A stretch of 41,529 nucleotides of DNA from an uncultured Verrucomicrobiales bacterium (GTDB taxonomy: Bacteria > Verrucomicrobiota > Verrucomicrobiia > Verrucomicrobiales > Akkermansiaceae): contig CAJQKQ010000123.1 of NCBI GenBank assembly GCA_905478925.1, forward strand, positions 1 to 41,529, in the 5' to 3' direction. The notes beneath the pieces were generated by a model. The model had not been told where the DNA came from, ran no database searches, and was given only the letters and a program-made list of their open reading frames with translations. The translations under genes were made by a program, and so were the position numbers. This document shows positions 24,417 through 33,688 of this stretch, one piece after another (the stretch's first letter is position 1; each line of letters begins with the position of its first letter).

Positions 24417-25065
24417 GAACAGGGCGGGTGGAGTGAGGCGCACGCTGAGGCTGGGTTTCCTCTCGCCCTTCCTCGACGACCTGGTCGCGCCGGTTATCCG
24501 CGAATTCCAGCAGCGTCATGCGAACTCCAAAGTCAGCCTCTTCGATCTCCCGCCGCGGGCGCAGCTCGACCGCCTCCGGCAGCACGAGCTGGATCTCGGC
24601 ATCCTCGCAAATCTTGAGGACAGGGAACGGGCGATGTTCGATGTCCGGAAACTTTCCAAATGCGAGTTCATCGCCGTGCTTCCGGAAGCTCATCGCCTAG
24701 CGCACAGGAAGGCGGTAAAACTGAAAGAACTTGAAACCGATGACTGGGTCTCCCTCTCAAACGCGTTTTTCCCGAAACGCCGCGAGTTCCTCATCGAGAC
24801 CTGCGAGACGGCAGGATTCGTCCCACGTATTGTCGCGGAAATGGATTCGCTGCCGATGATGCTCGCCGAGATCGGAACCGGCGGAGGTGTCGGCCTGATG
24901 CCGGCTCATGCTTCAAAACTGCCGCACCGTGGCTGCGCCCTGATTCCGCTTTCCTCGCCGAAGATCCACTCGGAGCTTTTGCTGGTTCGGACAAAACATG
25001 CCGACCCGAGCCCTGAGATGGAAACTCTCATCGCCCTGCTCGCCGAGCGGGCGGCAAAAATCTGA
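24415..25065 (+). pseudogene. LysR-type regulator remnant lacking its DNA-binding domain
   Basis: An open frame of 216 codons encodes a LysR-type effector-binding domain: RTLRLGFLSPFLDDLVAPVI, DLPPRAQLDRL, ELDLGILA, and later GTGGGVGLMPAHA. The usual ~90-residue N-terminal winged helix-turn-helix is absent; the sequence starts at the domain boundary. Without it the protein cannot act as a normal LysR-type regulator. Its 5' end meets the 5' end of the DoxX-like remnant, as expected if one deletion removed the shared promoter region and both N-termini. Confidence 0.75.
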
Positions 25066-25071
25066 TCGGCT

Positions 25072-25260
25072 TCACTCTCCCACCAGCTCCGCGCCCTTGA
25101 TGAGCTTGCAGAATTCTTTTTTCGAGACGTCGTGGATCGTGCCCTCGGCGGCGTCCGGGCTGTCGGTTTCCTTGTATTGGATCGCGAGGCGCTGCCAGAC
25201 AACGATGCGGAAATAACGGTCGCCCTGTTTCCAGAGCTGGTTCTGTGCGAGTTGGAGCAT
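25072..25260 (-). CDS. Small hypothetical protein
   Basis: This is a 62-residue protein (MLQLAQNQLWKQGDRYFRIV...KKEFCKLIKGAELVGE) with balanced composition and no membrane segment. LWKQGDRYFRIVVWQRLAIQYKE reads like a small beta-rich fold. It is just downstream of the large PEPCK-like gene on the same strand (about 90 bases) and converges with the LysR remnant. No family is recognised. Confidence 0.6.
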   Translation of the reverse strand: MLQLAQNQLWKQGDRYFRIVVWQRLAIQYKETDSPDAAEGTIHDVSKKEFCKLIKGAELVGE

Positions 25261-25330
25261 GGGGGTAAAAGTGCCGAGTGGTCAGTCAGCAGTGATCAGT
25301 GGGAGACTTGCGTTGAGTGGAAGATAAACG

Positions 25331-25352
25331 GGCGACTGAAAGTCCCCGCTAC
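25331..25352 (-). repeat. REP-like palindrome (family 1), copy 5, with stop codon
   Basis: On the minus strand GTAGCGGGGACT-TTC-AGTCGCC; the stem has 6 of 7 pairs. The TAG (25351-25349) is the stop codon of the 1160-residue gene. Confidence 0.75.
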
Positions 25353-28300
25353 ACGAGTTCGGGATCGGCGCCGATGGTGCCAACCAGGCTGGCACGATAA
25401 GCAGGATTGCTGATTTCCGCGAGGCGGAATTTTGCGTTTTCCAAGCGTTCGGTGACTTTGAGGCGGTCGAGCTCACTCTGGTAGTTGGGCTTCTTCAGGA
25501 AATCCTGCAGGTAGGCGATGTGCCGTTTCCACAGGGCTTCATCGACTTTCACCTTCGCATCGAGGCGGGCGGCATACCAATCGGACTCAAGAGTCGTCTC
25601 CCGGGTAAAGAGGCCGCGGATAGCCGGATCGGTGAGTGCTTTCCCTTCAAACTGGCCGTGAGCCATGATGTGAAGCAGAGCCTTGAGCGGAGGACATGCC
25701 GCTTCGATGCTTCCATCCTCGAAATAGTTCAGGGCAACCTTGCGCTGGGTGCTGGTGATGTTGTCGATGCCATCGATGTAGTCCGCCATCGATTGCTGCT
25801 CCGGGCTGAGCATGTCTTCTGTGAAAACGCTGTCCGGCGCGGTGAACATGCGCCCGAAAAAGGTGGCGACGAACTTCGCGGTGATACGGTATCCAAGACG
25901 ACCCGCCTCGATGGTTTTTCCTTCGTGCTCGAAATCTTCAATTTTCTCAAGGAAGTCGTTTTCGATCAGGTATGCAGGCTCGCGTTCGTCGATGAACATG
26001 CGGGACCAGACCTCGGGAACGAGCAGTGAGATATCGTGATCCACTCGGTATTTCCTGCCGATATGGCCAGCAGCAGAGGTGAAGCCCGAATAGCCGGTGA
26101 TCAGGTAGGAAACCAGGGCGGCGTTGACGTCGTGAATGGGCAGGATGGCGTTAAACGGCCCTTTGGTCAGCGCTCCTTCGCTGCCCGCTCCGGTGGTAGA
26201 GGGGCTTTTCCCAGTGAGGGAGGCGATGAAATCCATGAACAACTCGGGCAACTCCTGATAGTGGATCGGGTTGTAAACCGCCAGCGCGCGGATGCCTGCG
26301 GCCTCGTCCGGCGGATTGTTCCGGCGGCCTGCGAGCACGGAGTTCACCGGCATCGGAACCGGGGCATCGAGAGGCAGGCGGCGGATGAAACGCGCACCTA
26401 GCTCGGCGAGATAGACGGAGCGCGGATCCTCGAGATCGGGGCGGTTCTGGAGATAGCGCGGGTTTTTGGTCGGCTTGCCTTCAACGATACGCGGTAGGTG
26501 GGAGCTGATTACGTAATTCGGATTTTTCCTGCGGACGAACTCACGGAGCATTTCCCGCAGCGGCTTGGTAAATTGCTCGAAGCGTATTGCATCGAGCACC
26601 ATCGAGTTCGCTGCCGGACGGGAGATCGGCTCGTAGTTGGAGAAAAACGTCCCGTGTTGGGAAAAATCGCTTTCGGTTTTCTTGTCGTAACCGCGATGAA
26701 TCGCATCATCCGGGCGCTGGAACAGACGATATTCGCAGTTCTTCACGAATTTCAGCGAAGGGTTTTTCAAATCCGGATGAAGCCCTGGAACCAAATCGCG
26801 GGGAACGACCACGGAGGCGGAGATATCGTCCTCCGTCTGGATTTTCTTGGCAGGTGCGAAGTCCTTGCGAATGCCAAATGTGCGCCATGTGCCCTCCTCC
26901 GTGAAACCGACCCGGAGGTATTGCGAAACGAGGCGGTTGCGGCGGTAGGAAAGCTCGTGACCGGGCATTCCGTTGATGAGATCGACGGTGAAACGGCTTT
27001 TCCAGTCAGATCCCCAATCGGATTTATAAAAGCGCTTGATAATGAGAACGAGATCTCGCACCGCGCGGTCGATGGTTTCGAGCCATGCGTTGTATTCGTC
27101 CGTGTAGGACGGGTTCGGCGTGAGCAGGCGCAATACGGAGCCGAGCGAACGGTCCTCGCTGAGGAGCGGGCGGCCCGGTTTATCCGGATCGTGGCGGATC
27201 GTGTATCTACTAGAGAAATCGTAGTTGATAATTTGCTCGGCGGCGGACAGGCCTTTCTGGAGATCATCGACGAGAACCGGGCCGGAAATCATCGCATCGG
27301 AAAGGGATTTCGAGATTTCGGATTTCCCGCCACCGGAGACTGTACAGGGCTTATGGCAGAAGGTTCCTTCCGCGTTCGTCCCGATCAGGCGCCAACGCTG
27401 GCCTGCGGAAGGCTTGACCATCTCCACCTTGTAGCCGGATGGAAGAACGTACGTAAGCCCGGGCTGGAGCGAGATTTCTCGAGGGCCGTCCTCGCTCTTC
27501 CACTTGACCGACTGGTTGTGGAGATCGATGTGAACATCCTGCGGGACGTAGAGGATGTCCGGATACTTTTTGTCGATCCCGTAGCCTTCCGGCTGGAGAT
27601 GAAAAAGATCACCGTAGCGATCCACCACTCCGATGAAGCGGTGATCCACTGGACTGGAATATTCGCTGAGGGAGAAATCTTCGCCGAGATCGAATGACGG
27701 GAACGCGATCGCACCACCAGCATGCTCCTCCTCGGCGTTTCCGAACAGGTTCGCTGCGTAGGAGAGCTGGGTTTTCACTTCCTTCTTACAGTAACCGTAG
27801 TAGTTGTCTGCGATGAGCGTGACGATCACCCCCTGCTTGTCGCGGCAGGTGATCTTGAAGGCTCCGCCGTCGTTGTATTTCTCATCCGCGGAGGACCAGC
27901 ACATGCCATCCTTTTTCTGACGCTCGGTGGCATCGGCAACCTTCGGAAGACCCAGTTCCTTTTTGGTGAGGGAGACCAGCTGCGGGGCGAGGATGACACA
28001 ACCGCTGTGACCGGACCAATGTTCGGTATCGAGGCGGGCGTCGTTGTCCGGGAGGTATGGATCACCGGCGTTACCGAAGATGCTTTCGACAAAGTCCAGA
28101 TTGGAAACGAGGTTTCCGGGGGCGAAAAAACGCACCTCCATGGATTTCTCCGGCGAGTATCCGGGCACTTCCGGGGTGACGATGGGACGGAGAAGCAGGG
28201 AAACAAAAACCTGCGCGGGAGTCTCGCTGGTGCCGGTGAAGGGCAGGGTCATGATTTCCCCGGGCGGGTTCAAGGCGGCGTGGAGCAAGCGAGCAAAGAC

Positions 28301-28831
28301 GGCTTTCGGCACCTCCTTTTTATCGGCGGGAACGGGAAGGCCGCCATCAGCGACGTGGAAAACGCCTTCGGTCGTGCGGCGGTCGGAGGCAGGATTATGG
28401 CAGACTCCCTGGTTGACGCGATAGGAGCTGAGGATGGAGGATTTAAACTCGTCCTTGTCTGGAGGAAGCGAAAGCATCCGTGAAATCCCGTGGCGCTCGG
28501 TGACCAGCGCTCCGGCCGGCAGGAGATGCTGCCTGTCGGGGAAAACTTCGTTCACGATCTCCTCGCCGAGGTAGCTGCGTAGGAAAGCATCAATCGAAGC
28601 GTCCACAGGACAGAGATAGTCGGACAGTAGCCGTGATTTCTCCTGGAAATTCGCGATCAGGGATTTCCCAAGATCTAGAAAGGGGTAATCCTCTTCTTTT
28701 CCAACAATGGGATAGCCGCGCGCCGCGAGCTTGAGGTTTACAAATTCCCGGAGGCGGTTTTCCTCGTCAGCGGAAGAAGTCGCGGGGCCCTGGGCAGTGA
28801 AACCGATACGGTCTTTCAGAGTGTGTGGCAT
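25349..28831 (-). CDS. Large PEPCK-like protein, candidate PPi-type PEP carboxykinase
   Basis: This is an 1160-residue soluble protein with no signal peptide. Around residue 490-510, TFCHKPCTVSGGGKSEISKS has a P-loop-like kinase motif (K503); DNYYGYCKKEVKTQLSYAANLFG at about residue 350 is another highly structured block. Length and this motif fit the diphosphate-dependent PEP carboxykinases described from Propionibacterium and Entamoeba (about 1100-1150 residues), which interconvert oxaloacetate and PEP using PPi/Pi. I assign this from memory of that family; it is often annotated as hypothetical. The start MPHTLKDRIGFTAQG at 28831 is preferred over a longer frame to 28945. The stop codon lies in a palindrome. 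Confidence 0.55.
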   Translation of the reverse strand: MPHTLKDRIGFTAQGPATSSADEENRLREFVNLKLAARGYPIVGKEEDYPFLDLGKSLIANFQEKSRLLSDYLCPVDASIDAFLRSYLGEEIVNEVFPDRQHLLPAGALVTERHGISRMLSLPPDKDEFKSSILSSYRVNQGVCHNPASDRRTTEGVFHVADGGLPVPADKKEVPKAVFARLLHAALNPPGEIMTLPFTGTSETPAQVFVSLLLRPIVTPEVPGYSPEKSMEVRFFAPGNLVSNLDFVESIFGNAGDPYLPDNDARLDTEHWSGHSGCVILAPQLVSLTKKELGLPKVADATERQKKDGMCWSSADEKYNDGGAFKITCRDKQGVIVTLIADNYYGYCKKEVKTQLSYAANLFGNAEEEHAGGAIAFPSFDLGEDFSLSEYSSPVDHRFIGVVDRYGDLFHLQPEGYGIDKKYPDILYVPQDVHIDLHNQSVKWKSEDGPREISLQPGLTYVLPSGYKVEMVKPSAGQRWRLIGTNAEGTFCHKPCTVSGGGKSEISKSLSDAMISGPVLVDDLQKGLSAAEQIINYDFSSRYTIRHDPDKPGRPLLSEDRSLGSVLRLLTPNPSYTDEYNAWLETIDRAVRDLVLIIKRFYKSDWGSDWKSRFTVDLINGMPGHELSYRRNRLVSQYLRVGFTEEGTWRTFGIRKDFAPAKKIQTEDDISASVVVPRDLVPGLHPDLKNPSLKFVKNCEYRLFQRPDDAIHRGYDKKTESDFSQHGTFFSNYEPISRPAANSMVLDAIRFEQFTKPLREMLREFVRRKNPNYVISSHLPRIVEGKPTKNPRYLQNRPDLEDPRSVYLAELGARFIRRLPLDAPVPMPVNSVLAGRRNNPPDEAAGIRALAVYNPIHYQELPELFMDFIASLTGKSPSTTGAGSEGALTKGPFNAILPIHDVNAALVSYLITGYSGFTSAAGHIGRKYRVDHDISLLVPEVWSRMFIDEREPAYLIENDFLEKIEDFEHEGKTIEAGRLGYRITAKFVATFFGRMFTAPDSVFTEDMLSPEQQSMADYIDGIDNITSTQRKVALNYFEDGSIEAACPPLKALLHIMAHGQFEGKALTDPAIRGLFTRETTLESDWYAARLDAKVKVDEALWKRHIAYLQDFLKKPNYQSELDRLKVTERLENAKFRLAEISNPAYRASLVGTIGADPELV

Positions 28832-28894
28832 GGTGGAGAAGTGTTGCTCGAGGAAGACTAAAGCTAGCAAGGTAATCGGGCAATCTTTTCGAAG

Positions 28895-28920
28895 AGTGGC
28901 GAACGCTGGTTCGCCACTCC
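28895..28920. repeat. Perfect hairpin related to family 1
   Basis: GAGTGGCGAAC-GCTG-GTTCGCCACTC: 11-bp perfect stem, 4-base loop, between the PEPCK-like gene and thiE. The right arm TTCGCCACTC resembles the family-1 right arm. Confidence 0.75.
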
Positions 28921-28937
28921 CAGCAGTATGCCACATC

Positions 28938-29573
28938 TTATTCAAGCCTGCGCATCAGCGCTGCGGTGGCTGATGCGACGTCATCCGCCAAAAGGAGGTG
29001 AGAGACCACAACCACCCTCCGCGCTCCGGCAGCGAGAACGATGTTGAGATTGTCCGGCTTGATTCCGCCAATGCAAAAGGCGGGCAGGTATTTTCCGACC
29101 TCCGCCTCCATTTTCGAAACCTCGTCCAGCCCGATAGCCGGGCGGCCTTTTTTAGTGGGCGTCGGAAACAGGGGGCCAAAGCCGATGTAATCCGCGCCGT
29201 CCTCCAAAGCCTGCTTCGCCTGGGCTAGGCTGTGTGTCGAGCGACCGATCAGCATTTCCCCTCCGACGACCTTCCGAACATCCGCAATAGCTCCATCGTC
29301 CTGGCCGATGTGGACCCCGTCGGCGCCTAGCTCGAGCGCCATGTCGGGGTAGTCGTTGAGGATAAAAGGAACGCAGAGCGAATGGCAAAGCGGGATGATC
29401 TTTTTCGCGGCGGCGCGTACGGTTTCCAAGGGTATCCCTTTGGCTCGGAGCTGAAGAATTTCCACCCCGCCGGTGAGCAGATCTGCTGCCACTCGTTCGA
29501 TGGCGTCTTCGGAAACGTATCCAAAATCAACGATCCCATAGAGCTGAGGATCGGAGGGGAGCGACACTGTCAC
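28938..29573 (-). CDS. thiE: Thiamine-phosphate synthase
   Basis: This is a 211-residue TIM-barrel enzyme joining the pyrimidine and thiazole halves of thiamine. Signatures are ILQLRAKG, ILNDYPDMALELGADGVHIGQDD and DYIGFGPLFPTPTKK, with CIGGI near the phosphate site. It begins with GTG overlapping the accC stop by four bases, so thiamine synthesis is co-transcribed with the carboxylase genes. No TPP riboswitch is seen before the unit. Confidence 0.93.
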   Translation of the reverse strand: MTVSLPSDPQLYGIVDFGYVSEDAIERVAADLLTGGVEILQLRAKGIPLETVRAAAKKIIPLCHSLCVPFILNDYPDMALELGADGVHIGQDDGAIADVRKVVGGEMLIGRSTHSLAQAKQALEDGADYIGFGPLFPTPTKKGRPAIGLDEVSKMEAEVGKYLPAFCIGGIKPDNLNIVLAAGARRVVVVSHLLLADDVASATAALMRRLE

Positions 29574-30922
29574 AGTCCTTTTTCCTCAAGAAATCTTCCG
29601 ACCCAGCCGATGTCATACGTTCCGTTCTCGAAATCCGGATGGTTGAGGATTTCCTGCTGGAAGGGGATGGTCGTCTTGATGCCCTGGATCATGAACTCGC
29701 CGAGGGCGCGTCTCATCCGCGCGATCGCGATCTCACGGGTGGCACCGGTGACGATGAGCTTGGCGATCATCGAATCGTAATACGGCGGCACCGAGTAGCC
29801 GGAGTAGACGTGTGTATCCACACGAACGCCTTTTCCACCCGGAGCATACCAGAGCGAGATCGTTCCGGGGCTGGGCATGAAATTGTTGTAGGGATCCTCG
29901 GCATTGATCCGGCACTCGATGGCGTGGCCGCGCGGGTTGGTCTCCAACACGTGGTTCGAAAGTGTTTCCCCCGCTGCAACGCGTACCTGCTCCTTGATCA
30001 ACTCGCAGCCCATCACTTCCTCCGTCACCGGGTGCTCCACCTGAATGCGGGTGTTCATTTCCATGAAGTAGAAATTCTCACCCGCCTCATCGACGAGGTA
30101 TTCGATGGTCCCCGCATTCCGGTAATCGATGGCCTTGATAAGGGCGACGGATGCATCGCCCATGCGCTGGCGCATATCCTCGGAAATAAGCGGCGACGGG
30201 CACTCCTCGATGATCTTCTGGTTGCGGCGCTGCATCGAGCAATCGCGCTCGCCGAGATGGATGAAGTGGCCGTGGGAATCGGCGATGATTTGGAACTCGA
30301 TGTGGTGCGGGTTGAGCACCAGTTTCTCAAGGTAGCAATCGCCGTTTCCGAAACAGGCCACAGCTTCGTTAGAAGCCGCATGGAAAAGGGATATGAACTC
30401 ATCTTCCTTGAAACAGGGGCGCATCCCGCGCCCGCCGCCACCTGCGGTCGCCTTGATCATCACGGGCAGGCCGATCTCTAGCGCCTTTGCGTAAGCTTCC
30501 TCCGCATCGGCCATGAGTTCCGAACCCGGAGTGATCGGGACGCCGTTTGCAACTGCGGTTGCACGCGCCGTGGCCTTGTCGCCCATCGTGCGGATGACAT
30601 CCGCCGAGGGGCCAATGAAAACGATGCCCGCGCTCTCGCAGATATCGGCGAAGCGAGCGTTTTCCGAAAGGAATCCGTAGCCGGGATGGATCGCGTCCGC
30701 ACCGGTGATCTCCGCAGCAGCGATGATGCGATCCGCCTTGAGGTAGCTGTCCTTGCTGGGGCCAGGACCGATGCAGACCGACTCATCGGCGAGCTGGACG
30801 TGCATGGAGTCGATGTCCGCCTCGGAATAGACCGCCACCGACTGGACGCCGAGTTCGCGGCAGGCACGGATGACGCGGAGCGCGATCTCGCCGCGGTTCG
30901 CTACCAGGACTTTGTTAAACAT
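29570..30922 (-). CDS. accC: Biotin carboxylase subunit of acetyl-CoA carboxylase
   Basis: This is a 450-residue ATP-grasp enzyme that carboxylates biotin on AccB, the first step of malonyl-CoA formation. MFNKVLVANRGEIALRVIRAC is the standard N-terminus; KATAGGGGRGM is the ATP-binding loop; EMNTRIQVEHPVTE carries the catalytic and metal-binding residues. It lies 18 bases downstream of accB and overlaps thiE. Confidence 0.97.
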   Translation of the reverse strand: MFNKVLVANRGEIALRVIRACRELGVQSVAVYSEADIDSMHVQLADESVCIGPGPSKDSYLKADRIIAAAEITGADAIHPGYGFLSENARFADICESAGIVFIGPSADVIRTMGDKATARATAVANGVPITPGSELMADAEEAYAKALEIGLPVMIKATAGGGGRGMRPCFKEDEFISLFHAASNEAVACFGNGDCYLEKLVLNPHHIEFQIIADSHGHFIHLGERDCSMQRRNQKIIEECPSPLISEDMRQRMGDASVALIKAIDYRNAGTIEYLVDEAGENFYFMEMNTRIQVEHPVTEEVMGCELIKEQVRVAAGETLSNHVLETNPRGHAIECRINAEDPYNNFMPSPGTISLWYAPGGKGVRVDTHVYSGYSVPPYYDSMIAKLIVTGATREIAIARMRRALGEFMIQGIKTTIPFQQEILNHPDFENGTYDIGWVGRFLEEKGL

Positions 30923-30940
30923 GTCGTCGGCAGGCGTGGG

Positions 30941-31411
30941 TTATTTGATGCGGAAGAGAACGTCGCCGTATTGCACGGGGTTCGAGTCCTCGGCCACGAC
31001 GGCGCAGATCGTGCCGGATTTCTCCGCCTTGATCTCGTTCATCACCTTCATCGCCTCGATGATGCAGAGCGTCTGCCCTTCGGAAACGGTAGTGCCGATC
31101 TTCACAAAATCCGGCGCGTCCGGTGCGGGCTTGCAGTAAAATGTGCCGACCATTGGCGAGGTGATCTCGGAACCCTCGGCGGCGGCCACAGGAGCGGCCA
31201 CAGGCGAAGCGGCAGGCGCGGATACGGCTGCCGCTGGCGCGGCGGCCGGCGCGGCAGCAGCGGACGGCATCTTCGAGAAAAGGTCACCGAGTTCATCGAG
31301 ATCCGGCCCCTTCTTTAGTTTAAGGTGAAAATCCTTCTTGGAGAGATCGAAATGGGTGAGCCCATGCTCATTCATCAATTCCACGATGCGTCGGATTTCT
31401 TGGAGGTCCAC
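30941..31411 (-). CDS. accB: Biotin carboxyl carrier protein of acetyl-CoA carboxylase
   Basis: This is a 156-residue protein. The N-terminal region is MDLQEIRRIVELMNEHGLTHF; a flexible Ala/Pro-rich linker covers about 50-80; the C-terminal biotinyl domain has EAMKVMNE with biotin-accepting K122. It starts with GTG. It heads the accB-accC-thiE operon, divergent from the DUF1844-kdsA unit. Confidence 0.96.
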   Translation of the reverse strand: MDLQEIRRIVELMNEHGLTHFDLSKKDFHLKLKKGPDLDELGDLFSKMPSAAAAPAAAPAAAVSAPAASPVAAPVAAAEGSEITSPMVGTFYCKPAPDAPDFVKIGTTVSEGQTLCIIEAMKVMNEIKAEKSGTICAVVAEDSNPVQYGDVLFRIK

Positions 31412-31569
31412 GGAGTGTATTTTCTGGTGTTTGGAAAGTGTGAAGGAATCACCGCGATCCCACTACCCGCCGAAGGTAGGAATCAGGAGCAATACCCGTC
31501 AAGCATCATCCCGGCACATGCTCACTCTTCGATGTTTGACCAAGGCCCCGCGATGTGGAACATCGGGTC

Positions 31570-31842
31570 ATGCCCCAATCCCCCGAAGCCGATCCACGCT
31601 TCCATGATTTCGTCCTGATGCAGGCACAGAATGCCGGACTTTTCCTCGGACAGATCCCCAGCCCCCAGACCGGCGAGAAATCAGTCAACCTGCGCGCTGC
31701 GAAATCGGTGATTGATTCGCTGGGGATGCTCAAGGCGAAGACCGCCGGCAACCTAACGCAAAACGAGGAAAAACTGCTGGATATGGCGCTCAAAAACCTT
31801 TTACCCCTTTATAAAACCACTCTCAACCAATCCGAGTCATGA
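31570..31842 (+). CDS. DUF1844 protein
   Basis: This is a 90-residue protein with the DUF1844 pattern: [20 protein letters not shown] near the N-terminus, then [32 protein letters not shown], a helical region of unknown role that occurs in many Deltaproteobacteria, Planctomycetes and Verrucomicrobia. ATG at 31570 is chosen over a GTG at 31555. The stop overlaps the kdsA start (ATGA). Confidence 0.8.
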   Translation: MPQSPEADPRFHDFVLMQAQNAGLFLGQIPSPQTGEKSVNLRAAKSVIDSLGMLKAKTAGNLTQNEEKLLDMALKNLLPLYKTTLNQSES

Positions 31843-32660
31843 AATCCTTCACGCCCTTTCAGATCGCCAACGTCCCCGTCGGCGGCCCCGCCCCGTTCTT
31901 CATCCTCGGCCCCTGCGCGCTGGAGTCTGAGCCATTCGCTTGGGAAATGGCGCGTTCACTCAAGGAAATCGCGGATCGCACCGGTATCCCCTTCGTTTTC
32001 AAGGCCTCCTTCGACAAGGCGAACCGTACTTCGGTGAATTCCTTCCGCGGTCCAGGCATCGAGGAGGGCTGCCGTATTCTCGGGGAGATCGCCAAGGAAC
32101 TGAAAATCCCGGTAACCACCGACATCCACACCGCAGAGCAGGCTGAGATCGCCGCTGAGCACATCGATCTCCTCCAGATCCCCGCCTTCCTCTGCCGCCA
32201 GACCGACCTTCTCGAAGCCGCCGCCAAGACAGGCAGGGTGGTGAACGTGAAAAAAGGCCAGTTTCTCGCCCCTCTGGATACGATCAACATCGCCGACAAG
32301 ATGCGCGCCTTCGGCTGCGAGCGTTTCCTGATCACCGAGCGCGGCACGACCTTCGGCTACAACAACCTTGTCGTGGACATGCGCTCGCTCTACCTGATGC
32401 GGAAAGAGGGCATCCCGGTTATTTTCGACGCCACCCATTCCGTCCAGCGCCCCGGCGGACTTGGCGGGGCGACCGGTGGTGATGGCGAACTCGCCCCTGT
32501 CCTCGCGCGCGCGGCGGTTGCGACCGGCTTGGAAGGCCTTTTCATGGAGGTGCATTCGGATCCCGCAAACGCCCTCTCCGACGGCCCGAACCAGATCCCG
32601 CTCGAATTCATCGAAGATCTCCTCATCAAGCTGCTCGCGATCCACCACGCCAGCCACTGA
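31839..32660 (+). CDS. kdsA: 3-deoxy-8-phosphooctulonate synthase (metal-dependent class)
   Basis: This is a 273-residue enzyme condensing PEP and arabinose 5-phosphate to KDO-8-phosphate for lipopolysaccharide. [40 protein letters not shown] and [11 protein letters not shown] are conserved blocks. C26 in GPCALES corresponds to the metal-binding Cys of the Aquifex-type enzyme (Asn in E. coli), and DATHSVQ, MEVHSDP and LSDGPNQ supply the other probable ligands, so it should need a divalent metal. Presence of KDO synthesis indicates an LPS-bearing outer membrane. Confidence 0.95.
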   Translation: MKSFTPFQIANVPVGGPAPFFILGPCALESEPFAWEMARSLKEIADRTGIPFVFKASFDKANRTSVNSFRGPGIEEGCRILGEIAKELKIPVTTDIHTAEQAEIAAEHIDLLQIPAFLCRQTDLLEAAAKTGRVVNVKKGQFLAPLDTINIADKMRAFGCERFLITERGTTFGYNNLVVDMRSLYLMRKEGIPVIFDATHSVQRPGGLGGATGGDGELAPVLARAAVATGLEGLFMEVHSDPANALSDGPNQIPLEFIEDLLIKLLAIHHASH

Positions 32661-32663
32661 GCC

Positions 32664-33662
32664 ATGGACCTGCGGTCACGCCTGCTGGAATGGATGCGCG
32701 GCGGCGACGGCAATTTCGCGGAGATCGCGCTGGAGGTTTTCGCCCACCAGTTCGAGCACAACATCCCCTACCGGAAATACTGCGAAGCCCTCGGAAAATC
32801 CCCCCAAAACGTCTTCACCTGGCGCGAAATCCCCGCCGTCCCCACCGACGTCTTCAAAATCCCGGACATCGCCCTCCGCTGCTTTCCCGAGGAGGAAACC
32901 ATCGGCCATTTCCTAACCTCCGGCACCACCCGCGAGATAAAGGGAAAGCACGAATTCCGCAGCCTCGATCTCTACCAAGCCTCGGTGAAAGGCGGCGTAG
33001 TGGTGACCTTCGGTCGCCACCAGCCCTTTTTCGTCTCCCAACGCGCCACAGAAGCCCCCCATTCCTCCCTCGTCCGCATGTTCGAAATCCTCGACAACGG
33101 CGGCAGCTGGCTCATCGACGCCGATGGCCACCTGAACCTAGATAAGTTCCACCCAAAGAAACCCGCCGCCCTCCTCGGCACCTCCATCGCCCTCCTGAAC
33201 GCCTGCGACGAAATCCCCCCCATCGTCCTCCCCGAAGGCTCCTGGATTTTCGAAACCGGCGGCAGCAAAGGCCTCAAAAAATCCTTCACACCTGCCGAAG
33301 TCCGCACCCGCCTCTCCGCCCACTTCGGCATCCCGGCATCCCGCATCCTCAACGAATACGGCATGACCGAACTGTTCTCCCAATTTTACAAATGGGGCCA
33401 CGAAGCAACCCACAAAGCCCCTCCCTGGACTGCCATCCGCGTCCTCGATGTCCACACCGGAAAGCCCGCCGCCGATGGCCAGCCCGGCTACCTCGAAATC
33501 ATCGACCTCGCCAATCTCGACACCGTTTCCGCCATCCGCACCCAGGACATCGCCATCGCACGCGGCGAGCGCGAATTCATCCTCCTCGGCCGCGACCCGG
33601 AGGCCATCGCTCGCGGCTGCTCAAGGGGCGTGGATGACATCCTTTCTCCTGACCCCCATTGA
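32664..33662 (+). CDS. LuxE-like acyl-protein synthetase / adenylate-forming protein
   Basis: This is a 332-residue protein of the LuxE family, whose best-known member activates fatty acids and passes the acyl group to LuxC in bacterial bioluminescence. FLTSGTTRE (residues 83-91) is the adenylate-forming core motif, APHSSLVRMFE and ILNEYGMTELFSQFY the other typical blocks, and the C-terminus has LLGRDPEAIARGCSRG. Residues 112-119 (VVVTFGRH) are encoded exactly by a family-1 palindrome at 32997-33020. It starts 4 bases after kdsA. Its likely partner, the LuxC-like gene at 35102, is separated by an inserted block. No luciferase genes are present, so the role is acyl activation/reduction of unknown purpose. 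Confidence 0.82.
   Translation: MDLRSRLLEWMRGGDGNFAEIALEVFAHQFEHNIPYRKYCEALGKSPQNVFTWREIPAVPTDVFKIPDIALRCFPEEETIGHFLTSGTTREIKGKHEFRSLDLYQASVKGGVVVTFGRHQPFFVSQRATEAPHSSLVRMFEILDNGGSWLIDADGHLNLDKFHPKKPAALLGTSIALLNACDEIPPIVLPEGSWIFETGGSKGLKKSFTPAEVRTRLSAHFGIPASRILNEYGMTELFSQFYKWGHEATHKAPPWTAIRVLDVHTGKPAADGQPGYLEIIDLANLDTVSAIRTQDIAIARGEREFILLGRDPEAIARGCSRGVDDILSPDPH
32997..33020 (+). repeat. REP-like palindrome (family 1), copy 6, translated in frame
   Basis: GTAGTGGTGACC-TTC-GGTCGCCAC inside the LuxE-like gene. The reading frame (GTA GTG GTG ACC TTC GGT CGC CAC) avoids the TAG and reads VVVTFGRH. Confidence 0.8.
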
Positions 33663-33688
33663 GAAAATAACTCCCATCCCCTTTGGAC

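Noticed and set aside
26498..27697. 399-codon plus-strand frame opposite the PEPCK-like gene
   Set aside because: It lies wholly inside the convincing 1160-residue minus-strand gene and shows no motif of its own.
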